DNA from: Streptomyces sp. B93
Lineage (GTDB): Bacteria; Actinomycetota; Actinomycetes; Streptomycetales; Streptomycetaceae
Assembly (NCBI RefSeq): GCF_018070565.1
Contig: NZ_JAGPXL010000011.1
Span: 62,001-126,000, forward strand
Direction: 5' to 3'
Length of the DNA stretch: 64,000 bases
In this document: piece by piece, positions 1 to 9,722 of the stretch
Numbering within the stretch: position 1 is the first letter of the stretch
Layout of the letters: every line of letters begins with the position of its first letter
Notes under the pieces: generated by a model
The model's input: only the letters and a program-made list of their open reading frames with translations
The model's database searches: none
Told to the model about the DNA's origin: nothing
Translations under genes and position numbers: made by a program

Positions 1-2
1 CC

Positions 3-398
3 GACCCCGGTGCGCGCATCATCATGCTCACCGTCGCCGAGGACCTGGACGGCGTGGCCCTCGCGGTCGCCGCCGGTGCCCGCGGCTATCTGCACAAGGA
101 CGCCTCCCGCGCGGAACTGCGGGCCACGGTGACCCAGGCGCTCGCCGACCCCACCTGGCGGCTCGCGCCCCGGCGGCTGCGGTCCGCCGAAATGGGCGCC
201 GCCCCGACGCTCACCGCGCGTGAGATCCAGGTCCTGGAGGGCATGAGCCACGGCCGGTCCAACGCGGAGATCGGCCGGGAGCTGTTCCTCTCCGAGGACA
301 CGGTCAAGACGCACGCCCGGCGACTGTTCAAGAAGCTCGGGGCGTCCGACCGGGCCCATGCCGTGGCGCTCGGTTTCCGGTGGGGGCTCGTTCGCTGA
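3..398 (+). CDS. bldM: BldM-like response regulator, C-terminal part (5' end outside window)
   Basis: The frame is already open at the window edge (DPGARIIMLTVAED...), so the N-terminus is missing. What remains is the end of a receiver domain, with the GARGYLHKD segment that in response regulators precedes and includes the conserved Lys, followed by a LuxR/NarL-type helix-turn-helix (LTAREIQVLEGMSHGRSN to VALGFRWGLVR). The C-terminal sequence and the position directly upstream of an ECF sigma gene and guaB match my recollection of BldM, an atypical response regulator of Streptomyces aerial development that acts alone or with WhiI. The phosphoacceptor region is outside the window. The gene symbol rests on C-terminal identity plus synteny; a close NarL-family paralogue is the main alternative. 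Confidence 0.8.
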   Translation, partial: DPGARIIMLTVAEDLDGVALAVAAGARGYLHKDASRAELRATVTQALADPTWRLAPRRLRSAEMGAAPTLTAREIQVLEGMSHGRSNAEIGRELFLSEDTVKTHARRLFKKLGASDRAHAVALGFRWGLVR

Positions 399-515
399 GT
401 GCTCCGGTGCGACGAGTGGCCGGTCGCCACTCGTCCGCCGTCGTCCGGGAGGGGTCTCGTGCGGACCGTTCCGGGCTGGTGGCGCCCTGCGGCGGAGCCG
501 CGTTCCGATGCTGCC

Positions 516-536
516 CCGCGCCCCTGAGGGGCGCGG
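516..536 (+). terminator. Hairpin terminator downstream of the BldM-like gene
   Basis: Ten-base arms (ccgcgcccct / aggggcgcgg) are separated by a single G, giving a compact GC-rich hairpin about 120 bp after the stop codon. There is no U-tract, which is common for Streptomyces terminators. Confidence 0.5.
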
Positions 537-647
537 CGGGGACCGCCCCTCGGAGGCCCGCTGCTCGTTTCGCCGCGGATGCCGCATCCTTGAGGTGTGG
601 AGTTCCTCGGGGACGATTCGGTCGAGCGGAAGGGGAGGGCGCAGGAG

Positions 648-1325
648 ATGAGTTCCGGCGCACCTGCTCATAACGCTTCGGTGCACAACGACGAAGGCGG
701 TGCCGCGGACCGGTCGGCCGCAAGGCACCATGGACCGATGCGCGACGACGAGGCTGCCCAGGCGCCAGGGGCGATCGGTGGGCTCGTGCATCGTGCGGTC
801 GACGGGGACGAGCAGGCCACCCACGACCTGCTGGCCCACGTCCACCCCCTCGCGCTGCGCTACTGCCGGACGCGGCTCTCCCGGCTCCCGGGCGACGCCC
901 GGCACTTCGTCGAGGACCTCGCCCAGGAGGTCTGTGTCGCCGTCCTGCTCGCGCTGCCGCGCTACCGGGACACCGGGCGCCCCTTCGAGGCGTTCGTCTT
1001 CGCCATCGCCTCCCACAAGGTCGCCGACCTCCAGCGGGCCGCGATGCGCCACCCCGGCTCCACGGCCGTGCCGTCCGACGAGATGCCGGAGCGCCCCGAC
1101 GACTCCCTCGGGCCCGAGGAGCGCGCCCTGCTCAGCAGCGACGCCGAGTGGGCCAAGAAACTGCTGGCCAACCTCCCGGAGAACCAGCGCGAGCTGCTGC
1201 TGCTGCGGATCGCGGTGGGCCTCACGGCGGAGGAAACCGGCCAGATGTTGGGAATGTCACCGGGCGCCGTGCGCGTTGCACAGCACCGGGCGCTGAGCCG
1301 GCTGCGGGCGCTGGCCGAGCAGTGA
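648..1325 (+). CDS. sigD: RNA polymerase ECF-type sigma factor (SigD-like)
   Basis: This encodes 225 residues with sigma-70 region 2 ([15 protein letters not shown], then [20 protein letters not shown] and [18 protein letters not shown]) and region 4 ([34 protein letters not shown], split here as a helix-turn-helix ending in [10 protein letters not shown]). I chose ATG 648 because GGGGAGGG lies eight bases upstream. ATG 738 would remove about 30 unconserved residues and is a reasonable alternative; GTG 597 has no ribosome-binding site. No anti-sigma gene is adjacent. Position between the BldM-like gene and guaB fits the Streptomyces sigD locus; homologues in mycobacteria are also called SigD. 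Confidence 0.85.
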   Translation: MSSGAPAHNASVHNDEGGAADRSAARHHGPMRDDEAAQAPGAIGGLVHRAVDGDEQATHDLLAHVHPLALRYCRTRLSRLPGDARHFVEDLAQEVCVAVLLALPRYRDTGRPFEAFVFAIASHKVADLQRAAMRHPGSTAVPSDEMPERPDDSLGPEERALLSSDAEWAKKLLANLPENQRELLLLRIAVGLTAEETGQMLGMSPGAVRVAQHRALSRLRALAEQ

Positions 1326-1424
1326 TGCCCCTTCGGTGAACAGGCGGTGAGCCGTTTCCGTACGAACATACGAAGCCCAGAGGGCGTCCCGGCCGTGGAA
1401 TGAGACACCCCTTGTTCCCGTTAG

Positions 1425-2969
<1,545 letters not shown>

Positions 2970-3076
2970 GCACGACACGCGCGTGAGGCGGTCCCGGAGG
3001 GTTCCGGGGCCGCCTTCGTCGTACCCGTCGGGGATACTGGAAGGCGCTGCAACGCATCAGGGAAAGGCCACAGACA

Positions 3077-4201
3077 GTGACTGAGATCGAGATCGGGCGC
3101 GGCAAGCGCGGCCGCCGGGCGTACGCCTTCGACGACATCGCCGTCGTCCCGAGCCGTCGTACGCGGGACCCGAAGGAGGTCTCGATCGCCTGGCAGATCG
3201 ACGCCTACCGCTTCGAGCTGCCCTTCCTGGCCGCCCCCATGGACTCGGTCGTCTCCCCGGCCACCGCCATCCGCATCGGCGAGCTGGGCGGCCTGGGTGT
3301 GCTGAACCTCGAGGGCCTGTGGACGAGGTACGAGGACCCGCAGCCGCTGCTCGACGAGATCGTGGGGCTGCCGGTCGAGGCCGCGACCCGGCGCCTCCAG
3401 GAGATCTACGCCGCGCCGATCAAGGAGGAGCTGATCGGGCAGCGCCTGAAGGAGGTGCGCGACTCCGGTGTCGTCACCGCCGCCGCGCTCTCCCCGCAGC
3501 GCACGGCCCAGTTCTCCAAGGCCGTCGTCGACGCGGGCGTGGACATCTTCGTCATCCGCGGCACCACGGTCTCCGCGGAGCACGTGTCCGGCGCGGCCGA
3601 GCCGCTGAACCTGAAGCAGTTCATCTACGAACTCGACGTACCGGTGATCGTCGGCGGCTGCGCCACCTACACCGCCGCCCTGCACCTGATGCGCACCGGC
3701 GCCGCGGGCGTCCTGGTCGGCTTCGGCGGCGGCGCCGCGCACACCACGCGCAACGTCCTCGGCATCCAGGTCCCGATGGCCACCGCGGTCGCCGACGTTG
3801 CCGCCGCGCGCCGGGACTACATGGACGAGTCCGGCGGCCGGTACGTCCACGTGATCGCGGACGGAGGCGTCGGCTGGTCCGGCGACCTGCCCAAGGCGAT
3901 CGCCTGCGGCGCCGACTCGGTGATGATGGGCTCCCCGCTCGCGCGTGCGGTCGACGCGCCGGGCCAGGGCCACCACTGGGGCATGGAGGCGGTCAACGAG
4001 GAGCTGCCCCGCGGCAAGAAGGTCGACCTCGGCACGGTCGGCACCATCGAGGAGATCCTCACCGGGCCGTCCCACACGCCCGACGGTTCGATGAACTTCT
4101 TCGGCGCGCTGCGGCGGGCGATGGCCACGACCGGGTACAGCGAGCTGAAGGAGTTCCAGCGGGTCGAGGTGACGGTCGCGGACTCGCAGCACAAGCGGTA
4201 G
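3077..4201 (+). CDS. GuaB3-type IMP dehydrogenase family protein lacking CBS domains and catalytic Cys
   Basis: This is a 374-residue TIM-barrel protein of the IMPDH/GMP-reductase superfamily beginning MTEIEIGRGKRGRRAY, typical of actinobacterial GuaB3. It has no CBS insert. The loop that is GPGSICTTR in GuaB reads GGGAAHTTR here, so His222 replaces the nucleophilic Cys. Phosphate-binding glycines (IADGGVGWSG, MMGSPLA) are kept. The M. tuberculosis counterpart also lacks this Cys as I remember it, so this may be a family trait. A cyanobacterial GuaB3 has been reported as a GMP reductase; whether that applies to a Cys-less form is unclear. The GTG start is set by GGAAAGG upstream. Confidence 0.85.
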   Translation: MTEIEIGRGKRGRRAYAFDDIAVVPSRRTRDPKEVSIAWQIDAYRFELPFLAAPMDSVVSPATAIRIGELGGLGVLNLEGLWTRYEDPQPLLDEIVGLPVEAATRRLQEIYAAPIKEELIGQRLKEVRDSGVVTAAALSPQRTAQFSKAVVDAGVDIFVIRGTTVSAEHVSGAAEPLNLKQFIYELDVPVIVGGCATYTAALHLMRTGAAGVLVGFGGGAAHTTRNVLGIQVPMATAVADVAAARRDYMDESGGRYVHVIADGGVGWSGDLPKAIACGADSVMMGSPLARAVDAPGQGHHWGMEAVNEELPRGKKVDLGTVGTIEEILTGPSHTPDGSMNFFGALRRAMATTGYSELKEFQRVEVTVADSQHKR

Positions 4202-4223
4202 CCGTTACGGCTCTGCGGCCGGG

Positions 4224-4262
4224 AAGGGCCGGTTGCCCCGGGTGGGGTGACCGGCCCTTTTC
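4224..4262. terminator. Bidirectional terminator between convergent genes
   Basis: Arms aagggccggt (4224-4233) and accggccctt (4250-4259) flank a 16-base loop and end in TTTT on the plus strand and in a matching A/T-rich flank on the minus strand. It sits between the convergent GuaB3-type and dehydrogenase genes. Confidence 0.75.
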
Positions 4263-4272
4263 CGTGTCCCCT

Positions 4273-5481
4273 TCAGAGCCGGTGTGCCGCCCCGGTGGGC
4301 GTGGCTCCCCGGGTGTCCAGCAGTAGTTGAGCCTTCACGGACAGGCCCTGGAGGTCGTACGTGCGGTGCTGCTGGAGGAGGATCGTGAGGTCGGCGTCGG
4401 CGGCGGCCTCGTAGAGGGAGTCGACGCGGGGGATGGGGCGGTCGGTGACGCTCCAGGCGGGGACGTGGGGGTCGTGGTAGCTGACCGAGGCGCCCAGGTC
4501 CATGAGGCGCAGCGCGATCTCGCGGGCGGGGGTGGACTGCTGGTCGGCGAGGTCGGGCTTGTAGGTGACGCCGAGCAGGAGGACGCGGGCGCCGCGGGCG
4601 GACTTGCCGTGCTCGTTGAGGAGGGTGGCGGCGCGCTGGACGACGTAGCGGGGCATCTGGCTGTTGACCTGTTCGGCGAGTTCCACCATGCGCAGGGGGC
4701 GGCTGGCGTGGCCGCCGAGGTCCTGCGGGACGGTGTGGCCGCCGACGCCGGGGCCGGGGCGGAAGGCCTGGTAGCCGAAGGGCCTTGTCTCGGCGCAGCG
4801 GATGACGTCCCACAGGTCGACGCCCAGGTCGTGGCAGAGGACGGCCATCTCGTTGACCAGGGCGATGTTGACGTGCCGGTAGTTGGTCTCCAGGACCTGC
4901 ACGGTCTCGGCCTCGCGCAGGCCACGCGCGCGTACCACCTTGTCGGTGAGCCGTCCGTAGAAGGCGGCGGCCGACTCGGTGCAGGCGGGGGTGAGGCCGC
5001 CGATGACCCTGGGGGTGCTGGCCGGACTGAAGTCGCGGTTGCCGGGGGCGATGCGGCTGGGCGAGTAGGCGAGGTGGAAGTCGCGGCCCGCGCACAGCCC
5101 GGAGCCCTCTTCGAGGAGGGGGCGCAGGAAGTCCTCCGTGGTGCCGGGCGGTACCGGGGACTCCAGGATCACGGTGGTGTGCGGGCGCAGCCGGGCGGCG
5201 AGGGTGCGGGCGGCGGCCTCCACCTGGGCGAGGTCGAGGTCGCCGTCGGTGCCGCGCGGGGTGGGGGCGCAGATGACGGCGGTGCGCACCCGGCCCAGCT
5301 CGGCCGGTCCCACGGCGTGCCGGAAGCCCCCCGAGAGCATCCGGCGCAGTTCGGCGGGGCTGAGCGATCCGGCCTCGGGCCCGGTGCGGTAGCCGACGGT
5401 GGGGATGCCGGCGGCGACCGCGGCCTGTGCCAGCGGCAGGCCGAGGGGGCCGAGTCCGATGACGGCGAGATCTGCGGGCAT
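4273..5481 (-). CDS. UDP-glucose/GDP-mannose dehydrogenase family protein with altered active site
   Basis: This 402-residue protein has the three domains of nucleotide-sugar 6-dehydrogenases: an N-terminal Rossmann fold (VIGLGPLGLP, residues 7-16), a central domain (ETNYRHVNIALVNEMA), and a C-terminal UDP-binding domain (LLLGVTYKPDLAD). The signature loop, normally GGHCIPxDP or GSCFPKD, reads GVGGHTVPQD, so Thr250 replaces the nucleophilic Cys. The Lys normally found before the LLEN segment is Gln. Both changes argue against ordinary four-electron oxidation to a uronic acid. It may be non-catalytic, or act as an alcohol-level dehydrogenase or sugar-nucleotide binder. No glycan cluster surrounds it. 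Confidence 0.8.
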   Translation of the reverse strand: MPADLAVIGLGPLGLPLAQAAVAAGIPTVGYRTGPEAGSLSPAELRRMLSGGFRHAVGPAELGRVRTAVICAPTPRGTDGDLDLAQVEAAARTLAARLRPHTTVILESPVPPGTTEDFLRPLLEEGSGLCAGRDFHLAYSPSRIAPGNRDFSPASTPRVIGGLTPACTESAAAFYGRLTDKVVRARGLREAETVQVLETNYRHVNIALVNEMAVLCHDLGVDLWDVIRCAETRPFGYQAFRPGPGVGGHTVPQDLGGHASRPLRMVELAEQVNSQMPRYVVQRAATLLNEHGKSARGARVLLLGVTYKPDLADQQSTPAREIALRLMDLGASVSYHDPHVPAWSVTDRPIPRVDSLYEAAADADLTILLQQHRTYDLQGLSVKAQLLLDTRGATPTGAAHRL

Positions 5482-5616
5482 GGAGTGGGCCGTCCTTCCC
5501 AGTAGCCGAAGCGGGACAGGTGCGCAAGCCGTGTGGACAGAACGAGCTAGCGCAATGTCACACTAGGAGTAAATATGACCGATTTGCGGGATTGGGTGGG
5601 CGTGTTTCCGTCGGGG

Positions 5617-5625
5617 TTATCCACA
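5617..5625 (+). promoter_or_regulatory. DnaA-box-like 9-mer in the dehydrogenase/glpD intergenic region
   Basis: TTATCCACA at this position matches the classical DnaA-box consensus exactly. A second, one-mismatch copy in the opposite orientation (TGTGGACAG, 5532-5540) lies about 80 bp away in the same divergent intergenic region of roughly 260 bp. Whether DnaA binds here is unknown. Confidence 0.35.
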
Positions 5626-5741
5626 GGCTGGGGGTGACTGGTGGCTGAAGTCGGGCAAGCCGGTCAGAATTTGGGGCAGGGAGATCGGACCGGGCCCCGC
5701 CGCACGGGTGTGGCCGACGCGACCGAGAGCGGGAGGCAGCG

Positions 5742-7448
5742 GTGAGGACAGGGACACTGGGACCGGCGCAGCGCGCCGAGTCACTCGCGGCCATGGCCGA
5801 GCGCGAGCTGGACGTACTGGTCGTGGGCGCGGGCGTGGTCGGTGCGGGCACCGCGCTCGACGCCGTCACCCGCGGCCTGTCCACCGGTCTGGTGGAGGCG
5901 CGTGACTGGGCGTCGGGCACCTCCAGCAGGTCCAGCAAGCTGATCCACGGCGGCCTGCGCTATCTGGAGATGCTCGACTTCGCGCTCGTCCGCGAGGCGC
6001 TCAAGGAGCGCGGCCTGCTGCTGGAGCGGCTCGCCCCGCACCTGGTGAAACCGGTGCCCTTCCTCTACCCCCTCCAGCACAAGGGCTGGGAGCGGCTGTA
6101 CGCGGGCTCGGGCGTCGCCCTCTACGACGCCATGTCGATGGCCCGCGGGCATGGCCGGGGGCTGCCCGTGCACCGCCACCTGAGCCGGCGTCACGCCCTG
6201 CGGGTGGCGCCCGCCTTGAAGAAGGACGCGCTGGTCGGGGCGCTCCAGTACTACGACGCCCAGATGGACGACGCCCGCTTCGTGGCCACCCTGGTGCGCA
6301 CCGCCGCGGCGTACGGCGCCAAGGCCGCCAACCGGGCCCGGGTCACCGGGTTCCTGCGCGAGGGCGAGCGGGTCGTGGGCGCCCGGGTCCAGGACGCCGA
6401 GGCGGGCGGCGAGTACGAGATCCGCGCCAAACAGGTCGTCAATGCCACCGGCGTGTGGACCGACGACACCCAGGCCATGGTGGGCGAGCGGGGGCAGTTC
6501 CACGTCCGCGCCTCCAAGGGCATCCACCTGGTCGTGCCCAAGGACCGCATCCACTCCACCACCGGGCTGATCCTGCGCACCGAGAAGTCCGTGCTGTTCG
6601 TCATCCCCTGGGGACGGCACTGGATCATCGGCACCACCGACACCGACTGGGACCTCGACAAGGCCCACCCCGCCGCCTCCAGCGCCGACATCGACTACCT
6701 GCTGGAGCATGTCAACTCCGTGCTCGCGGTGCCGCTCACCCGCGACGACGTCCAGGGCGTCTACGCCGGACTGCGCCCCCTGCTCGCCGGTGAGTCCGAC
6801 GCCACCAGCAAGCTCTCCCGCGAGCACACCGTCGCCCACCCGGTGCCGGGTCTGGTGGTCGTCGCGGGCGGCAAGTACACGACGTACCGGGTGATGGCCA
6901 AGGACGCCGTCGACGAGGCCGTGCACGGGCTCGACCTGCGGGTCGCCGAGTGCGTCACGGAGGACGTGCCGCTGCTGGGCGCCGAGGGGTACCGGGCGCT
7001 GTGGAACGCGCGGGCGCGCACCGCCGCCCGCACCGGCCTGCACGTGGTGCGCGTGGAACACCTGCTCAACCGCTACGGTTCGCTGGCCGAGGAGGTCCTC
7101 CAACTCATCGCCGCCGAACCCTCGCTGGGCGAACCGCTGAAATCGGCCGACGACTACCTGCGCGCCGAGGTGGTGTACGCCGCCTCGCACGAGGGCGCCC
7201 GGCACCTGGACGACGTCCTCACCCGGCGCACCCGCATCTCCATCGAGACCTTCGACCGGGGCACCCGGTGCGCCCGGGAGGCGGCGGAGCTGATGGCGCC
7301 GGTGCTGGGCTGGGACAAGGACCACATCGAGCGGGAGATAGAGCACTACGACAAGCGGGTGGAGGCCGAGCGCGAGTCCCAGCGCCAGCCCGACGACCTG
7401 ACGGCGGACGCGGCGCGGCTGGGGGCGCCGGACATCGTCCCGCTGTAG
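5742..7448 (+). CDS. glpD: FAD-dependent glycerol-3-phosphate dehydrogenase
   Basis: This 568-residue enzyme oxidises sn-glycerol-3-phosphate to dihydroxyacetone phosphate at the membrane, passing electrons to quinone. The N-terminal FAD motif VVGAGVVGAGTALDAVTRG (residues about 29-47) is followed by SSRSSKLIHGGLRYLE, the family signature, and by GKYTTYRVMAKDAV. The C-terminal helical domain (from about residue 430) is present, so length is normal. The GTG start follows GGGAGG at 5731-5736; an internal ATG at residue 18 would still leave the fold intact. Transcribed away from the dehydrogenase. No glpK or glpF is next to it. Confidence 0.93.
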   Translation: MRTGTLGPAQRAESLAAMAERELDVLVVGAGVVGAGTALDAVTRGLSTGLVEARDWASGTSSRSSKLIHGGLRYLEMLDFALVREALKERGLLLERLAPHLVKPVPFLYPLQHKGWERLYAGSGVALYDAMSMARGHGRGLPVHRHLSRRHALRVAPALKKDALVGALQYYDAQMDDARFVATLVRTAAAYGAKAANRARVTGFLREGERVVGARVQDAEAGGEYEIRAKQVVNATGVWTDDTQAMVGERGQFHVRASKGIHLVVPKDRIHSTTGLILRTEKSVLFVIPWGRHWIIGTTDTDWDLDKAHPAASSADIDYLLEHVNSVLAVPLTRDDVQGVYAGLRPLLAGESDATSKLSREHTVAHPVPGLVVVAGGKYTTYRVMAKDAVDEAVHGLDLRVAECVTEDVPLLGAEGYRALWNARARTAARTGLHVVRVEHLLNRYGSLAEEVLQLIAAEPSLGEPLKSADDYLRAEVVYAASHEGARHLDDVLTRRTRISIETFDRGTRCAREAAELMAPVLGWDKDHIEREIEHYDKRVEAERESQRQPDDLTADAARLGAPDIVPL

Positions 7449-7540
7449 GCGTGAAGCCGCCCCCGGAGCGGGTGATTCCGGGCGCCTTGGAGGAGTCCTG
7501 GGGCGGGTGGGGCCCGAGGGCCACCCTGGGCGTCGAGCAC

Positions 7541-7558
7541 TTGTCGGGTAGGGGACAA
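7541..7558 (+). promoter_or_regulatory. TTGTC-N8-GACAA dyad upstream of first kinase gene
   Basis: An inverted repeat of TTGTC and GACAA spaced by eight bases lies 26 bp before the first kinase start and overlaps a possible -10 (GACAAT). It resembles an operator, but the arms are short and could be chance. Confidence 0.3.
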
Positions 7559-7583
7559 TGGAGGCTCTGTCAGGGCGGGTTGC

Positions 7584-9557
7584 ATGAGGGGACGCATGTC
7601 GGAGGCGGAGCGGGCGGGGACATCCCGTCAGGAGACTCGTCAGGACAACCACGAGCGTCTCCTCGCCGGGCGGTACCGGCTGGGCAAAGTGCTCGGCCGC
7701 GGCGGTATGGGCACGGTGTGGCGGGCGGAGGACGAAACCCTCGGCCGCACGGTCGCCGTCAAGGAGCTGCGGTTCCCGTCGAACATCGACGAGGAGGAGA
7801 AGCGCCGGCTGATCACCCGGACCCTGCGCGAGGCCAAGGCCATCGCGCGGATCCGCAACAACAGCGCGGTGACGGTCTTCGACGTCGTCCAGGAGGACGA
7901 CCGGCCCTGGATCGTGATGGAACTCGTCGAGGGCAAGTCGCTCGCCGAGGTCATCCGGGAGGACGGACTGCTGGAACCCCGGCGGGCCGCCGAGGTGGGC
8001 CTCGCCGTCCTCGACGTGCTGCGCTCGGCGCACCGCGAGGGCATCCTGCACCGCGACGTGAAGCCGTCCAACGTGCTGATCGCGGACGACGGCCGGGTGG
8101 TGCTCACCGACTTCGGCATCGCCCAGGTCGAGGGCGACCCCTCCATCACCTCCACCGGCATGCTCGTCGGCGCCCCGTCCTACATCTCCCCGGAGCGCGC
8201 CCGCGGCCACAAGCCCGGCCCGGCCGCCGACCTCTGGTCGCTCGGCGGACTGCTGTACGCCGCCGTGGAGGGCACCCCGCCGTACGACAAGGGCTCCGCC
8301 ATCGCCACGCTCACCGCGGTGATGACCGAGCCGCTGGAGGAGCCGAGGAACGCGGGCCCGCTGCGGGACGTCATCTACGGCCTGCTCAACAAGGACCCGG
8401 CGGAACGGCTCGACGACGCGGGCGCCCGCGCGCTGCTCAACGCCGTCATCCACGCCCCCGAACCGGCGGCGGCCGTGCCCGTGGACGCCACCAAGGTCGT
8501 ACCGCTGCCGCCGCAGCCGGACGGGCCCGCGGGCGGCGGGAGTTCGGGGGGCCGCGGTGGGCGGCGGGCCCAGGAGGCGGGCGAGCGGCTGCGGGGGGCA
8601 CTGCGTGGGACGCGCAAGGCCGCCGTGGCGACGGGTGCGGCGGCCTCGACGACGACCTCCCCGGAGGCGGGGGTTTCTCCGGCCTCGGCCGCGGGGTCCG
8701 GTGGGCGCAGTTCCGGGTGGCCCGTGATGACGCCGCCGCCGGATGTGGCGCCCCGGCCGGTGCCCAAGGCGTCGCTGACCGATGTGGTGCCGCGGCGGAC
8801 GCTGGTGATCATCGTGGTGGCCGTGGTGCTCGCCGTGCTCGGCACCGTCCTGGCGCTCACGCTCGGCGGCGACGACGAGAAGCAGTCCCGTGGGGGCGGG
8901 GGCGCGGTCGCCAGCGCCGGGGCCAGCGGTGACACCAAGGGCGACGAGGACGACGCGGTCGGCGGGGTCGGCACGGACGGCGCCGAGTCGCCGACCGGGG
9001 ACGCCGACGCGCCGGGCGGTACGGCGGACTCAGAGGACTCCTCGGACGACTCCGGGAAGTCGGACGACTCCGACGACTCCGGCTCGGACGACTCCGGCAG
9101 CTCCAAGGACGACGACGCCGACGACGGCGCCAAGTCGACGTACCGGGGCGGTCAGGGGTACTCGATCGGGCTTCCCGACGGGTGGAAGTACCGGTCGTCC
9201 GACGCGGCCGGGGACCGCTTCACCGGACCGGACGGACAGAAGCTGCTGGTGGCCTGGACGTCCACGCCCAAGGGTGACCCGGTCGCGGACTGGGAGAGCC
9301 AGGAGCGCTACATGACGCGCTCGCAGTACGACCGGATCCGGATAGAGGAGGTGGACTACCGCGGCTGGAACACCGCCGACTGGGAGTTCACCTACGTCGA
9401 CGGTGGGACGAAGTACCGGACGATCGACCGTGGTTTCGTCGTCAACGACACACAGGGCTACGCGCTGATGTACACCGCCCAGGCCGCTGAATGGGGCAGC
9501 GAGTTGCGAAGGAGTACATGGCGGACACTCACGAAGTCCTTCGAACCGAAGTCCTGA
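7584..9557 (+). CDS. Transmembrane Ser/Thr protein kinase (PknB-like), acidic linker
   Basis: This 657-residue protein has a complete Hanks-type kinase domain (about residues 30-290): glycine loop GRGGMG at 38-43, Lys60, catalytic HRDVKPSN with Asp158, DFG Asp176, and ISPE. One membrane span (406-428) separates it from an extracytoplasmic part made of a very acidic Asp/Ser linker (about 475-522) and a C-terminal domain that begins YSIGLPDGWKY and recurs in related kinases here. It is not a PASTA sensor. ATG 7596 (MSEAERAG), behind AGGGG, is an equally good start. It opens a run of six kinase-family genes on this strand. Substrate and ligand are unknown. Confidence 0.9.
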   Translation: MRGRMSEAERAGTSRQETRQDNHERLLAGRYRLGKVLGRGGMGTVWRAEDETLGRTVAVKELRFPSNIDEEEKRRLITRTLREAKAIARIRNNSAVTVFDVVQEDDRPWIVMELVEGKSLAEVIREDGLLEPRRAAEVGLAVLDVLRSAHREGILHRDVKPSNVLIADDGRVVLTDFGIAQVEGDPSITSTGMLVGAPSYISPERARGHKPGPAADLWSLGGLLYAAVEGTPPYDKGSAIATLTAVMTEPLEEPRNAGPLRDVIYGLLNKDPAERLDDAGARALLNAVIHAPEPAAAVPVDATKVVPLPPQPDGPAGGGSSGGRGGRRAQEAGERLRGALRGTRKAAVATGAAASTTTSPEAGVSPASAAGSGGRSSGWPVMTPPPDVAPRPVPKASLTDVVPRRTLVIIVVAVVLAVLGTVLALTLGGDDEKQSRGGGGAVASAGASGDTKGDEDDAVGGVGTDGAESPTGDADAPGGTADSEDSSDDSGKSDDSDDSGSDDSGSSKDDDADDGAKSTYRGGQGYSIGLPDGWKYRSSDAAGDRFTGPDGQKLLVAWTSTPKGDPVADWESQERYMTRSQYDRIRIEEVDYRGWNTADWEFTYVDGGTKYRTIDRGFVVNDTQGYALMYTAQAAEWGSELRRSTWRTLTKSFEPKS

Positions 9558-9722
9558 ACGGGGCGAACACCAGGTTTGAGGCCTGAGATCTCGCATCCCC
9601 TCATTGCGGGTTGCCTCCGGCACGTATCGTGAGTGGTTGCGAACCGTACGCATCCGGAAAGACTCCGGAACGGGGCGCCAGACGAACGGAATTGACCAGC
9701 CGGGCGGCCGGGGGAGGCCAAC

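Noticed and set aside
4327..5505. Long plus-strand open frame opposite the nucleotide-sugar dehydrogenase
   Set aside because: It is a GC-codon shadow: Val/Gly/Ala-rich without a domain, while the minus strand encodes a recognisable family.
5575..5637. Twenty-codon ORF before glpD preceded by AGGAG
   Set aside because: No hairpin or codon bias supports a leader peptide, and it could easily occur by chance.
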